This document shows, piece after piece, positions 7,960 through 17,600 of a DNA stretch of 60,041 nt. A model generated the notes under the pieces. The model did not search any database and was not told where the DNA came from. It saw only the letters and a list, made by a program, of their open reading frames with translations. The position numbers were made by a program, and so were the translations under genes. This DNA is from Bacillus sp. V3-13 (GTDB lineage: Bacteria; Bacillota; Bacilli; Bacillales; Cytobacillaceae): assembly GCF_002860165.1 (NCBI RefSeq), contig NZ_PGUZ01000014.1, positions 1 to 60,041 on the forward strand, given 5' to 3'. Position 1 is the stretch's first letter; the number at the start of each line of letters is the position of its first letter.

Positions 7960-9582
7960 TTGAAAACCTTGCATGCAAATGATAAGTTTACAAGATTGCT
8001 TGAATTAAACCGGGTTTTGACACAGAGCTTTGATTTTAAATTTGTTATTGATACGTTGGTACACGCAGCATATGAACTTATTGAAAAGGCAGACACCGTT
8101 ATCCTTTATCATTGCCGGGAGGAAGCCAAGCTGTATTTTGCTTCAGGAGTTGGCGTGAATGAACAATGGATGAACCGGGTTGTTTTTTCACCTGAAGAGT
8201 CGTTAACAGGCTATACATATACAACTAAAAAACCGCAGCTAAGGACTGGTAATGAAGTTCTTGAATTTATGAAGACGATGTCGCAGGAAAACGTTTACTA
8301 TTTTCTTAAAGGCGTCAATCATCGCATCATAAAAAGTACGATTTGTGTCCCTCTCCTCTACCGTGATCAATGCATCGGTGTGCTTGTCGTTGATAATTTT
8401 GAAACTGATAGCGACTTCCTCTCTGAAGATATTTATGTCATTGAATCTATCGCTGACCAGGCTGCGATTGCCATTATGAATTCCAAGCTTTATAAGGAAT
8501 TAGAAGAAAAGAATCATCAATTGGAGAATTCCTTACTTATCCATCAGAAGTTCACACAACTTGTCTTGGAGGGCAAAGGTGTTGAACCGATACTAACTTT
8601 GCTTAGCCAATTTCTGCAATGCCCCGCATCATATTCCGAGTCAGCGCAAGATCCTTCACAAAGTTTTTCAATTACTCGAGGCCGCGACACCTTCGGTTTT
8701 ATTGTGTTAAAAAAATCTCTCAATACTTTAACCAACATTGAAAAATCCGCCTTGGAACATGCGGCAACAGCGATAGCACTGGAACTTGTTAAACAAAATG
8801 ATTTGTACGATAAAGAATTATCCATAAGAGAAGAGTTTTTTCAACAGCTGGTGGATGAACAATCAGTTACTTTGCTTACAAGTATGGTTCATCAGTTATC
8901 ATGGAATCCTGAAGGAAAAATACAATGTATCTTAATTGATGGATATGAGGCACTCCTTTGGGATACAAAAGCGGTTCTTGAAAAAGCAAAGGTTATCCGT
9001 TCAATAGAACAAATTGCCCGTCTGAATTGCGAAAAGCCTCTTGTTTTTACAAAGGCATATCAAGTCATCATTGTGATCCCTTTCATAAAGAAAATGATCG
9101 GTGAAACGATCGCACATGCTATTATGAATCGATGGCCTGGTAAATGCGTGATAGGAATTGGGAGAGAAGTGTCTATCAAAGCAATCGGGGAATCATTGCA
9201 TGAAGCCAAAGAGGCGGTGCATTATGGGAGAAAAAGAAAAACTCCACATGTAACTACATACTCAAATCTCGGATTCGAACGGTTATCGACCAAAATAGAG
9301 GCTACAGCAATAGACAGATTTATTGAGGATAGGCTCGGCATGCTTATGGAAATGAATCAAGAGTATTTTCATACTTTGGCAACCTATATTGATTTAAATG
9401 GAAGTAATAAAGATACAGTAGAAAAATTGCATATTCATTCGAATACTTTGTACTACCGCTTAAAGAAAATAGAAGAGACGCTAAATGTTTCTTTTCAAAA
9501 TAAAGAGGATTGGCTAAATATCATGTTAGCTTATAAATTGTATGTTCAAAAAAAGATAATTGTGGATCAACACAAAAACTAG
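7960..9582 (+). CDS. GAF-domain PucR/CdaR-type transcriptional regulator
   Basis: A 540-residue regulator. An N-terminal GAF domain (about 10-180) ends in STICVPLLYRDQCIGVLVVDNF and SIADQAAIAIMNSKLY, followed by a short coiled segment and a PucR-type C-terminus. The last 60 residues, YIDLNGSNKDTVEKLHIHSN then TLYYRLKKIEE, form the HTH_30 helix-turn-helix. I place the start at TTG 7960 because GAGGAGGAT ends 6 bases before it; the ATG at 7906 has poor spacing. It precedes a co-directional catabolic set and is the likely activator of that set, with an unknown small-molecule ligand for the GAF domain. Confidence 0.85.
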   Translation: MKTLHANDKFTRLLELNRVLTQSFDFKFVIDTLVHAAYELIEKADTVILYHCREEAKLYFASGVGVNEQWMNRVVFSPEESLTGYTYTTKKPQLRTGNEVLEFMKTMSQENVYYFLKGVNHRIIKSTICVPLLYRDQCIGVLVVDNFETDSDFLSEDIYVIESIADQAAIAIMNSKLYKELEEKNHQLENSLLIHQKFTQLVLEGKGVEPILTLLSQFLQCPASYSESAQDPSQSFSITRGRDTFGFIVLKKSLNTLTNIEKSALEHAATAIALELVKQNDLYDKELSIREEFFQQLVDEQSVTLLTSMVHQLSWNPEGKIQCILIDGYEALLWDTKAVLEKAKVIRSIEQIARLNCEKPLVFTKAYQVIIVIPFIKKMIGETIAHAIMNRWPGKCVIGIGREVSIKAIGESLHEAKEAVHYGRKRKTPHVTTYSNLGFERLSTKIEATAIDRFIEDRLGMLMEMNQEYFHTLATYIDLNGSNKDTVEKLHIHSNTLYYRLKKIEETLNVSFQNKEDWLNIMLAYKLYVQKKIIVDQHKN

Positions 9583-9666
9583 TTTAAATTTTTGTATAGG
9601 GACATATTACCTTCTAAAATTCAGAATATTATAATTTTAATAACTGAACGGGGAAGGAGATATAAA

Positions 9667-11115
9667 ATGATCAAAACCTATCACAATTATATTAACGGCA
9701 AATGGGTAACTTCTGTTTCCGGAAAGACATTTCCCAGTATAAACCCTGCAAATCAGGAGGTATTAGGTTACTTCCAAACATCAACCGTCGAAGATGTGCA
9801 GGAAGCAATTAGAGCTGCTGAGGATGCTTTTCCCGGTTGGGCAAATACCCCCGCTCCAGTTCGCGGGGAAGTACTATTTAAACTTATTTATCACCTTGAA
9901 GAAGAAAAAGAAGAGCTTGCCAGAATTATTACAAAAGAAGTGGGCAAATCTTTGCGGGAATCAAGAGGAGAAGTTTTAAAAACAATCCAGGCAATGAAAC
10001 AATTCAGTGGAGAAGCGACACGGTTAAATGGCGAAACTATTCCCTCCTACGATTCAAATATCTTTGGGTATACCGTAAGGGAACCGCTTGGTGTTGTTGG
10101 AGTGATCGCTCCTTTTAACTTCCCTTTAGGTATTGGAATTTGGAAAATCGCACCTGCCATAACGGCGGGAAATACAGTAATTTTTAAACCAGCAAGTACA
10201 ACAACATTAATCAGTGTAAAAATTGTAGAATTGTTTGAGAAATCGGGTGTTCCGTCAGGAGTTATTAATATGGTAACCGGTTCTGGGTCTGTGATAGGAA
10301 AGGAACTTGGTGAAAATGTAAAGTTGAAAGCAGTTTCTTTCACGGGCTCAACAGATGTTGGAGTGGCACTGGGGAAAGCTGTAACGGCACACGGCGGGAA
10401 AATGCAGGCTGAAATGGGCGGGAAAAACCCTGCCATTATTCTTGAGGATGCAGATATAGACATGGCCGTAAATAGCATCGTAACAAGTGGATTCCTTGAT
10501 AATGGACAGCGATGCACCGGAACGAGCCGCTTAATTGTTCCAAGATCGATCTCCAAAACAGTCATTCAAAAACTTGTGAAAAAAGCAGAGGCTTTAAAAA
10601 TTGGAAATGGTTTTGAAGAAGGAGTAGATAATGGTCCGGTCATTGATGAAAATCAGTTAACCATATATTTGCATTATGTAAAAACCGCAATAGAGGAAGG
10701 CGCAGTTCTGGAAACCGGCGGAAAGCGGTTAACTGATGGGTACTTAGCGGATGGTTACTTTGTGGCACCGACAGTATTCAGCCAAGTTACTCCGAACATG
10801 ATGATTGCAAAAGAAGAAATCTTTGGTCCTGTTATTGGTGTCATTGAAGTCGATTCATATGAAGAAGCGCTGGAAGTGGCGAACAATATAGAATTTGGCC
10901 TTTCCTCCACTATTTACACAAAGGATTTGCAAAAAGCATTTCATTTTGTGAGAAATATACAATCAGGAGTTACACATGTAAACTTACCGTCGACCTATTT
11001 TGAAAACCAATATCCTTTTGGCGGGAAAAAACAATCCAGTATAGGACCTCGGGAACAAGGAAGCACCGCACTCGATTTCTGGACTGAAATCAAGACAGTA
11101 TATATCAATCCATAA
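9667..11115 (+). CDS. NAD(P)-dependent aldehyde dehydrogenase
   Basis: A 482-residue classical ALDH that oxidises an aldehyde to a carboxylate. The cofactor loop FTGSTDVG, the general-base glutamate in AEMGGKNP and the catalytic cysteine in GQRCTGTSR are all present. The overall pattern is closest to the alpha-ketoglutarate-semialdehyde or succinate-semialdehyde group, but the substrate is not certain. GGAAGGAG gives the ATG at 9667. A 17-base gap leads to the next dehydrogenase, indicating one operon with it and the membrane pair. This ALDH is not CoA-acylating, unlike the one in the microcompartment locus. Confidence 0.9.
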   Translation: MIKTYHNYINGKWVTSVSGKTFPSINPANQEVLGYFQTSTVEDVQEAIRAAEDAFPGWANTPAPVRGEVLFKLIYHLEEEKEELARIITKEVGKSLRESRGEVLKTIQAMKQFSGEATRLNGETIPSYDSNIFGYTVREPLGVVGVIAPFNFPLGIGIWKIAPAITAGNTVIFKPASTTTLISVKIVELFEKSGVPSGVINMVTGSGSVIGKELGENVKLKAVSFTGSTDVGVALGKAVTAHGGKMQAEMGGKNPAIILEDADIDMAVNSIVTSGFLDNGQRCTGTSRLIVPRSISKTVIQKLVKKAEALKIGNGFEEGVDNGPVIDENQLTIYLHYVKTAIEEGAVLETGGKRLTDGYLADGYFVAPTVFSQVTPNMMIAKEEIFGPVIGVIEVDSYEEALEVANNIEFGLSSTIYTKDLQKAFHFVRNIQSGVTHVNLPSTYFENQYPFGGKKQSSIGPREQGSTALDFWTEIKTVYINP

Positions 11116-11132
11116 ATGAAAGGACAAAACCA

Positions 11133-12020
11133 ATGAAAAATGCAGGGATAATCGGATGCGGTGCGATGGGAAGAGGAATGGTGAAAAATCTAATCAAGCA
11201 TCAATATAATGTATTTGTTTATGATATTGACCCTGATATGCTGGCTATCGCAGAATCTTTGGGAGCAACGCCTAAAGAAAATATAAGTGAACTGGCTAAA
11301 GAAGTGGATTTTCTTCTAACTTCCTTGCCGAAACCGGAAATTTTAAAAGACGCTTTAACAGGTCCGAATGGTGCTATTCAGCATATGAACGCCCAGACAT
11401 TTATATTGGATATGGGCACTACTGACGTCGGATTGACAAAAGAATTATATCAAACGGCGAAAGACTCAGATATTTTTTTCTTTGATTGCCCGGTGAGTAA
11501 TGGCCCGGTGGGTGCTGAAAGTGGGACACTGACGATTATGGTGGGCGGGGAAGAGGAACATTATGAATCAATCGTGCCTGTTTTGCAGTCGGTTGGAAAA
11601 GAAATTCGTTATATCGGTCCTGCAGGATCGGGCCAGGTTGTAAAGCTTTGTAACAATATGGTTGTAGCAGGCATTATGGTATTACTGAGTGAAACATTGT
11701 TAACAGGAGTAAAAGCAGGAGTAGATGCGAAACAGATTGCAGAGGTAATGTCTATTGGTTCTGCCCAGAGTAAAGTACTGTCTGTTTTCGGGCCGAATTT
11801 GCTTCATGATACACATCAAAATATTAATTTCTTTTTAGGCCATATGGCAAAAGATGTTGGATTGTATACCGATTTAGCCAGGTATTCACAAGCACCTTCC
11901 TTACTTGGCTCAATGGTGCAGCAGCTTTTTGAGATTGCCAGAATACAAGGAAAAGGAAATCTTGATACAAGTGCGGTCGTTCAAGTAATTGAAACAATGG
12001 GACAGCAAAAAATAGTATAA
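11133..12020 (+). CDS. 3-hydroxyisobutyrate dehydrogenase family oxidoreductase
   Basis: A 295-residue beta-hydroxyacid dehydrogenase. The N-terminal Rossmann motif is IIGCGAMGRGM, the substrate-binding loop PVSNGPVGAESGTLTIMVGG follows near 125, and the catalytic lysine is in GQVVKLCNN. Family members oxidise 3-hydroxyisobutyrate, tartronate semialdehyde partners or similar beta-hydroxyacids. Paired with an ALDH it suggests the sequence hydroxyacid to semialdehyde to acid or acyl product. AAAGGAC precedes the ATG. Confidence 0.9.
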   Translation: MKNAGIIGCGAMGRGMVKNLIKHQYNVFVYDIDPDMLAIAESLGATPKENISELAKEVDFLLTSLPKPEILKDALTGPNGAIQHMNAQTFILDMGTTDVGLTKELYQTAKDSDIFFFDCPVSNGPVGAESGTLTIMVGGEEEHYESIVPVLQSVGKEIRYIGPAGSGQVVKLCNNMVVAGIMVLLSETLLTGVKAGVDAKQIAEVMSIGSAQSKVLSVFGPNLLHDTHQNINFFLGHMAKDVGLYTDLARYSQAPSLLGSMVQQLFEIARIQGKGNLDTSAVVQVIETMGQQKIV

Positions 12021-12050
12021 TCATACTAAATATTTAAAAGGAGGCTTTGT

Positions 12051-12869
12051 ATGTGGAAAGATTGGAAACTTCATTTATTCGTTCTAGTATTTGTGTTGGC
12101 CGGTGAAGCTATTGGGGCTAAACAAATTAACTTAGGGATTGGAACGATCGCTTTTTTCCCTATGTTATATGTATTGATAGCGGGAGCAATCGTGAGTCTG
12201 CCAAAGTTAAAATTGTTAACTGAAAAACAAATGAAGAGTGCTGCAGGAATACTTGGTATATCTTTCATGCTGTTCGTCGCCAAGCTCGGCACAATGCTTG
12301 GTCCATCGCTTCCAAAGATCTTCGATGCAGGCTTGTCACTCGCTTTTCAAGAGGTGGGACATGTTTTCGGTACTATTGTGATAGGGCTGCCGATCGCATT
12401 GTGGCTTGGTATGAAGCGCGAAGCTATAGGCGCTACTTTTTCGATTGATCGTGAGCCGAATCTTGCCATCATCGCTGAAAAATACGGTGCTGATTCACCA
12501 GAGGGAAGAGGGGCGCTTGGTGTTTATATTTGCGGCACATTGTTTGGGGCGATTTATTTAGCCTTGCTTGCCGGTTTTCTGGGAAGTACCGGAATTTTTC
12601 ATCCGATCTCATTGGCAATGGGCGCGGGAGTTGGATCAGGAAGCATGATGGCTGCTGCATCGGGAGCACTGGCTGTTACTTTTCCAGAGGCTGCAGATGA
12701 TATTGCCTTGTTCGCAGCGGCAGCGAATCTTATTACGACACTCCTGGGCACTTATATTTGTGTATTCTTTTCGCTTCCTGTTACGGCCCGTCTATACAAC
12801 TGGCTTGAGCCAAAAATCGGAAGAAAGAGCAGTGAAATCTCCGTTGCACAGGAGGATAAAAGCCAATGA
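12051..12869 (+). CDS. DUF3100-type membrane protein, putative transporter subunit
   Basis: A 272-residue hydrophobic protein with about seven to eight membrane segments, matching my recollection of DUF3100. Conserved-looking parts are LGTMLGPSLPKIFDAGLSL, LGMKREAIGATFSIDREPN and AMGAGVGSGSMMAAASGAL. AAAAGGAGG precedes the ATG. Its stop overlaps the start of the next small membrane gene by four bases (ATGA), so the two proteins are probably subunits of one carrier. Operon context suggests uptake of the hydroxyacid handled by the two upstream dehydrogenases. No transport assay for the family is known to me. Confidence 0.75.
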   Translation: MWKDWKLHLFVLVFVLAGEAIGAKQINLGIGTIAFFPMLYVLIAGAIVSLPKLKLLTEKQMKSAAGILGISFMLFVAKLGTMLGPSLPKIFDAGLSLAFQEVGHVFGTIVIGLPIALWLGMKREAIGATFSIDREPNLAIIAEKYGADSPEGRGALGVYICGTLFGAIYLALLAGFLGSTGIFHPISLAMGAGVGSGSMMAAASGALAVTFPEAADDIALFAAAANLITTLLGTYICVFFSLPVTARLYNWLEPKIGRKSSEISVAQEDKSQ

Positions 12870-13306
12870 TGAAACAATCCGGAATTTTGGTTTTGATTGG
12901 AATTATCGCTATTCTTGGAAATTGGGTAGGTTATGGTGTATCTCCAATACAAGCTTTGCCTGGCATTTTAATTATTATTTTGATTACGATTGCAGGGCTA
13001 AGCCTTACTTCCTTTTTACCTGTTAAAATACCTGCAGTTGTGTGGATTTCATTATTTGCTTTACTGGTAACCTCACCAATTTTTCCAGGGAATGCAGCAA
13101 TTGTCGCACAAACAGAAAAAATCAATTTCATGGCATTGGCCACTCCAATATTGGCATATGCAGGGTTGTCATTTGGCAAGGATATCGACAGCTTTAAACA
13201 GTTAAGCTGGAGGATCGTAGTGGTATCATTGGTTGTTTATACTGGAACGTTTCTTTTTGCTACATTATTTGCGGAGATTATTTTTCATTTACAGGGCAGG
13301 TTTTGA
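12866..13306 (+). CDS. Small membrane partner of the DUF3100 protein
   Basis: A 146-residue protein with four to five hydrophobic segments, translationally coupled to the DUF3100 gene through an ATGATG start that overlaps the previous stop. The AGGAGG site lies inside the upstream gene. The pattern AGLSLTSFLPVKIPAVVWISL and ILAYAGLSFGKDIDSFKQLSW recurs in my memory of proteins encoded beside DUF3100, but I have no functional name for it. It is the last gene before the terminator. Confidence 0.75.
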   Translation: MMKQSGILVLIGIIAILGNWVGYGVSPIQALPGILIIILITIAGLSLTSFLPVKIPAVVWISLFALLVTSPIFPGNAAIVAQTEKINFMALATPILAYAGLSFGKDIDSFKQLSWRIVVVSLVVYTGTFLFATLFAEIIFHLQGRF

Positions 13307-13317
13307 ACAAGACATTT

Positions 13318-13347
13318 AAAGGCGCCTACTATTTGGTGGGTGTCTTT
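13318..13347 (+). terminator. Terminator of the ALDH-DUF3100 operon
   Basis: AAAGGCGCCTAC pairs with GGTGGGTGTCTTT (several G-U pairs), 11 bases after the last stop. Confidence 0.6.
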
Positions 13348-13371
13348 CTTGGTTAGATACGAAAATTTTGG

Positions 13372-13401
13372 CATACCACAGCTTTTTTTGGCTGTGGTAT
13401 G
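13372..13401. repeat. Perfect 11-bp inverted repeat between convergent genes
   Basis: CATACCACAGC and GCTGTGGTATG flank a TTTTTTTG loop. It sits between two convergent transcripts. No T tract follows on either side, so it is either a processing or transcript-end structure or a protein site. Confidence 0.5.
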
Positions 13402-13429
13402 TAATACATCAAACAATTTGAAGTAATAC

Positions 13430-14683
13430 TTACAATAACGGAAGGGATATTTTAAACAGGGTTCCCTTGTTTATTTGACTTGACACCTTCCAATTACCGC
13501 CCATCTCCCTAATGATTTGAAGCGTAACCATTAATCCAAGGCCCGTGCCTTTCTCTTTTGTTGAATAATAAGGCAGTCCAAGGTTCTCAATCTGCTGTGG
13601 AGTCATTCCTTCTCCGTCATCCGATATCGTGATTTCCACCTGTTGGTGGCTGGTATGTATCTTCACATTTACATTGCCATTAGGACTTGCTGCTTCAATA
13701 GCATTCTTTATAAGATTGACAAACATTTGCTGCAGTCTGCCGGGGCTGCCCATGACAATAGCACGGTCACAAGTATCCACTGATACGTTAACACCGTGAA
13801 GAACCGAATAGGAGGAGAGCGATTTTACAGACTGTATGGCTTCCAGGGAAACATCAACTTGTCTAAGCTGCTCAATGTCGCCGCTTTTCCCAAAAGCAAG
13901 GTAGTCAGAAATGATGCCATTTGCCCGGTCCAATTCATCCAGGCATACGTGTAGGTAACCTTTCTCAGCAGCAGTGATGTTTTTGGAGAATGACAGGAGT
14001 TGAATAAAACCCCGTACACTTGTCATCGGATTCCTTATCTCATGAGCAACGCTTGCAGCCATCTGTCCCACTACATGCAACTTCTCATTTTTTCGGATTT
14101 CCTTTAACAGTTCCTTTTTCTCCCGATGTGACTCCATCAAGTGAATGGCAAGCCATACCGTGATGCCATTGGCAATAATAAAGCATACGTAACTGACTAG
14201 TCTAACCATCGAGAGTGGCTGCTTAAGTACAATGGTACCAATAAATGGGATCGAAGCAGACAAAACAACAAGGAAAAGGACAGATAGCACGATTTTCTTT
14301 TTACGTCCCCATTGTTGAAAACTACTGCAGAATCTGCAAATAACAAAGCTTGATAAGAACATCACAATGAAGGCTGGTATCATTCCTGCTCCGCCGATTA
14401 GAAAGCGGATGACGAAGAAAAATATAGTTACATAGATTCCTACAGCAGTCCCCCCATAAATGAATGATAAAAACCATGGAACCATCCTTAAATCGAGGAA
14501 AATTCCTTCCTCTATATTGATTGCGAATGCCATAGATAACCCCATCGTAATCGCACAAATATATCCCCAATAGGAATTTTCGTTTTTTACAGTTTGTCTG
14601 TCATTCATTAGTGCCAAATACAAAATAATCGGGAACAGCACCATTAACATTTGGAGAAGGATATTGTCATACTGGAAGCCCAC
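13430..14683 (-). CDS. Membrane sensor histidine kinase, KinB-like
   Basis: A 417-residue kinase with six N-terminal membrane segments (about 8-180), no extracellular sensor loop of size, a HisKA helix with His214 in SVAHEIRNPMTSVRGF, then an HATPase domain with N box NLIKNAIEAA and G boxes DDGEGM and KGTGLGL. This layout matches the KinB/KinD group that feeds the sporulation phosphorelay. The start is GTG after AAGGGG. No response regulator is adjacent, which fits an orphan phosphorelay kinase. Confidence 0.88.
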   Translation of the reverse strand: MGFQYDNILLQMLMVLFPIILYLALMNDRQTVKNENSYWGYICAITMGLSMAFAINIEEGIFLDLRMVPWFLSFIYGGTAVGIYVTIFFFVIRFLIGGAGMIPAFIVMFLSSFVICRFCSSFQQWGRKKKIVLSVLFLVVLSASIPFIGTIVLKQPLSMVRLVSYVCFIIANGITVWLAIHLMESHREKKELLKEIRKNEKLHVVGQMAASVAHEIRNPMTSVRGFIQLLSFSKNITAAEKGYLHVCLDELDRANGIISDYLAFGKSGDIEQLRQVDVSLEAIQSVKSLSSYSVLHGVNVSVDTCDRAIVMGSPGRLQQMFVNLIKNAIEAASPNGNVNVKIHTSHQQVEITISDDGEGMTPQQIENLGLPYYSTKEKGTGLGLMVTLQIIREMGGNWKVSSQINKGTLFKISLPLL

Positions 14684-15004
14684 CTGCGTCTACCCCTTCT
14701 TGAATGATCCTTTTATTTTAATTTCGCTAATAAATTTCTCAATTCCTTTTTATTTCCTTATTATATCATTTAAGGGAATTTATCTTTAAAAACTCTGTTA
14801 AATAATCTTCTCCAACGTGGGAGTAATTAAATAAGAGTAGTAGAATAAAGTGATGAACAATAGCTTAGTATGAGCCGCTTTTTCTAATTTTGCTGCAACG
14901 GTCATTTTTCAACAAGAAGGACTTTTTATATTGCTCATTGAATATATACCTACGTTTTTCATTACTTTTGTGGTGTTTTAATGTTACTGAAAGGGGCGTA
15001 TATA
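14684..15004. other. Divergent intergenic region
   Basis: About 320 A/T-rich bases between the kinase (minus) and a lipoprotein pseudogene (plus). Promoters for both must lie here. I see no RNA gene or strong hairpin. Confidence 0.4.
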
Positions 15005-16014
15005 TTGAAATTGAAAAGCATAGTGTTTTTGTTAATCAGTATTTTGCCTTTTTTTCTTTTAGCCTGTACTTCCAAAGCAGATGAGCATAAGATTAGTAGA
15101 ATTGATAATGCCGGTAAGAATCTGAACAAGAAAATAGCAGGGAAAGAAAAACCTGTGTTACGGTATAATCCCTGTTTGCAATCTCCAGAAGAGTGGGGAG
15201 AACCAGCAGATCAGGCTTTTCCTGAAGAAGGAAAGTTCTGGGCAGCAGATGCACCTAGAAAATTAGAACGAATGGCTTTCGGAACTTTAACTCACAATTC
15301 TCTAACAAATATCAATGTTTCAATAAAGAACTTTGAAGTTGATACTTTACTACCCTCCATTCCTGAAGAACTCCCAGTTTATATACAAGGAAGTTACCCA
15401 TCACGCCATAAAGAACTTTTTAAATCTTTTACCCCCTACCATGAATCTCTAGAGTACCACCCGGCATATTCAGGGATCTACTTTGCTGGCATAAATCCAC
15501 TTACTGAAAAAGCCGATGAGCTGCAACAGAATTACATTGAACAGAAAGCAAAAGAAGTTCTTGGGAAATTAATTACACCCGGCTCAATCATACCAAAAAC
15601 TATTCAACACGAAAACGGTGGGTGGACAGTCATTTTCTATCGACACATCAATGATACAAGGTGTATGTAGACAAACCATTAAGGGTAGTGTTTGACAAAG
15701 ATGGACGGGTGATATCGATAGAAGGCAGGCGAAGACCCATTATAGAGGAAATTCTGTATCCCTCTCGTTCACCAAAGGAAGCATTGGAGCTGCTTAAACA
15801 GGGAAAATGGCTGCACATTTATATAACTGATTCGGCTTCAGAGCTCAAGGGGAATATTGACCGTTTTGTTATAAACGAAGTTGAAGTAGCTTATCATGAA
15901 CAACATCCAAGCTATTCAAGGCAAGTATTACAGCCTTACTATGTTTTTAAAAATAAGGAAGGGCAGGCATTATATATTCCTGCCATAGCAGATCCTTACG
16001 TAGAGGCTTATTAA
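15005..16014 (+). pseudogene. Lipoprotein of unknown function, single frameshift
   Basis: One gene in two frames. The first frame starts at TTG 15005 after AAAGGGG and carries a lipoprotein signal peptide ending FFLLAC (lipobox), then about 200 residues. It runs to a stop at 15670, while the sequence continues naturally from about 15658 in the next frame (VYVDKPLRVVFDKDGR) to 16014. Restoring one base near 15657-15662 gives about 335 residues. The family is not recognised. The junction has no slippery heptamer, so programmed shifting is unlikely and loss or an assembly indel is more probable. Confidence 0.7.
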
Positions 16015-16259
16015 TTAGAGGTTGTTTTTAAGATTAAAATTGGATTTGAGAGTTAAGTGATCTATATATGTTGAATTAGAAGGTTCCTTTTTCGTCCACT
16101 TAGGGTAAAAATATAAAAGAGTTGGAACTTGAGAAGCGAAATTGGACTAGTAAGGAAGCGGACTATAAATTTCGTATGGGTGAACAGCAGCAATGCGGAA
16201 ACATCGTTGAAGGAAAAAAACAAGCTTAATCTTAGATATTGGTGTGTGAGGAGCGATAG

Positions 16260-16412
16260 TTATGCACTATCGCTTTTATTATTTTCATTAACGATTTGCT
16301 TCATCTTATCTACGGACTTATCGATTATGTTTTTTATTTTGGCCAGCTTTTTTTCTACATACTGTTCAGTTGTCATTTTATTCTCTTGATTAGGAATGTC
16401 TTTTAAGTTCAT
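16260..16412 (-). CDS. Possible small charged protein (50 residues)
   Basis: A minus-strand frame of 50 codons begins with ATG after AAGGGGATC at good spacing. It reads MNLKDIPNQENKMTTEQYVE and then a lysine-rich helix, with no homology I recognise. The plus-strand frame in the same place looks like a shadow. Its 3' end overlaps a hairpin (GCGATAGT/ACTATCGC) whose T tract points rightward, so the hairpin would terminate plus-strand transcription. Composition and the ribosome site support it; length keeps confidence low. Confidence 0.4.
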   Translation of the reverse strand: MNLKDIPNQENKMTTEQYVEKKLAKIKNIIDKSVDKMKQIVNENNKSDSA

Positions 16413-16603
16413 GCAGATCCCCTTCAATAGACTTGGTTGATTAAGTATATGTCCAGAGTTGAATTAAGAATACAATAAATAACTTTAGTCCTTAGTATTT
16501 CAAACATAAAGTTTCTATATCAGAGCAACAGATAAAATAGGTCTCATCTAAGGTATATACGGCAGCATTTTTTGATATGTTGGTTATAAAGCGACAGTTT
16601 TAT

Positions 16604-17191
16604 TTAATTAATACTTTTTTCAAGACTCTTAAAAACCTCTGATAACGTCTTTGTATTGTTATCAATTTCTTCTCTATTATTATTTGTATAGTTAAAAAAC
16701 AGCGGATCCCCAAATATAATTTTAATTTCCTTATTAGTCAGCAATTCTTTGAGATTGGTTGGTCCTGAATAGGCTGCTGGTACAATTGGAACTTTTGCCA
16801 TTTTGGCAATTGTCACGGCTCCTCTTTTTAATGGTGCTTCCTCCGATGTCCGCGTTCCAGAGGGAAATATGCCAACATTTTTTCCATTTTTCAATAATTG
16901 AACAGGAATTTTAATACTGCTTGTTCCCGGATTTTTTCGGTCGACGGGAAAGGCATTAATGGACGTTAAGAAGCGGGAAAAGAATGCATTGCGGAATAAT
17001 TCTTTTTTAGCCATGAAGTGAATTTGTTCAGGCAAGATGGCAGCACCCAGAGCGACAACATCGACCCATCCCCGATGTGTACAGGCAATTATATAACCTG
17101 GTTCTTTCGGTAGATTTTCTTTATTAACAATGATAAATGCTCCTCGCATTTTTAAAATGACGTTTAGTATGTTCGTGATAATTCTATACAT
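16604..17191 (-). CDS. 1-acyl-sn-glycerol-3-phosphate acyltransferase (PlsC family)
   Basis: A PlsC-type acyltransferase of about 195 residues that would acylate lysophosphatidate at the membrane. The HX4D catalytic motif is present (His and Asp of THRGWVDVV near residues 39-44), with FPVDRKN and FPSGTRTSEEAPLKRG as the acceptor-phosphate motifs further on. AGAGGG directly abuts the ATG at 17200, so the ATG at 17191, nine bases further, is the better start. Its neighbours are gene fragments, so it is probably transcribed alone. Confidence 0.88.
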   Translation of the reverse strand: MYRIITNILNVILKMRGAFIIVNKENLPKEPGYIIACTHRGWVDVVALGAAILPEQIHFMAKKELFRNAFFSRFLTSINAFPVDRKNPGTSSIKIPVQLLKNGKNVGIFPSGTRTSEEAPLKRGAVTIAKMAKVPIVPAAYSGPTNLKELLTNKEIKIIFGDPLFFNYTNNNREEIDNNTKTLSEVFKSLEKSIN

Positions 17192-17285
17192 GTTTTTCAT
17201 CCCTCTAACAGCTCCAATTTAGTTAATAGTCCACAATGAGTAAAACCTCTGCCAACACCAGAAAGATTAATTTTGTCATGCTTGA

Positions 17286-17378
17286 TCATCTTCCCGGCTG
17301 AGTTAGACCCCAGACTGTTAATTTATGCTCAGGTACATATGAACCAATAGCAGTAATTCTTGCATGAGATTGAGTCAT
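17286..17378 (-). pseudogene. FabH-like (ketoacyl-ACP synthase III) N-terminal fragment
   Basis: A strong AAAGGAGG site and ATG lead into MTQSHARITAIGSYVPEHKL, the typical N-terminus of beta-ketoacyl-ACP synthase III. The frame departs from the family after about 20 codons and stops at 17286. The remaining 300 residues are absent. The start signals are intact, so a 30-residue peptide may still be made. Confidence 0.6.
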
Positions 17379-17600
17379 ATCTTATAACCTCCTTTTTTTA
17401 CATCTTCATTTTATCACTAAGTATTAGGACTTGGTACTAAAAACGATAAAAATTTTGTAGTGGGATAACCTGAAAAGTATCCTTTTGTTGTAAAATAGAG
17501 AAATAACCGAGGGGATAAAGATCGGGTTTAGTTGAGTTAGGATCACTACTACTTATTACAGACTGGGTCGAAGAAAGCACACTGCTTCAGCTGTGGGTGG

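Noticed and set aside
10047-10565. 172-codon minus-strand ORF
   Set aside because: Antisense to the aldehyde dehydrogenase, which has complete catalytic motifs.
16129-16389. 86-codon plus-strand ORF
   Set aside because: No ribosome site, and the minus-strand 50-codon frame in the same place has better composition and signals.
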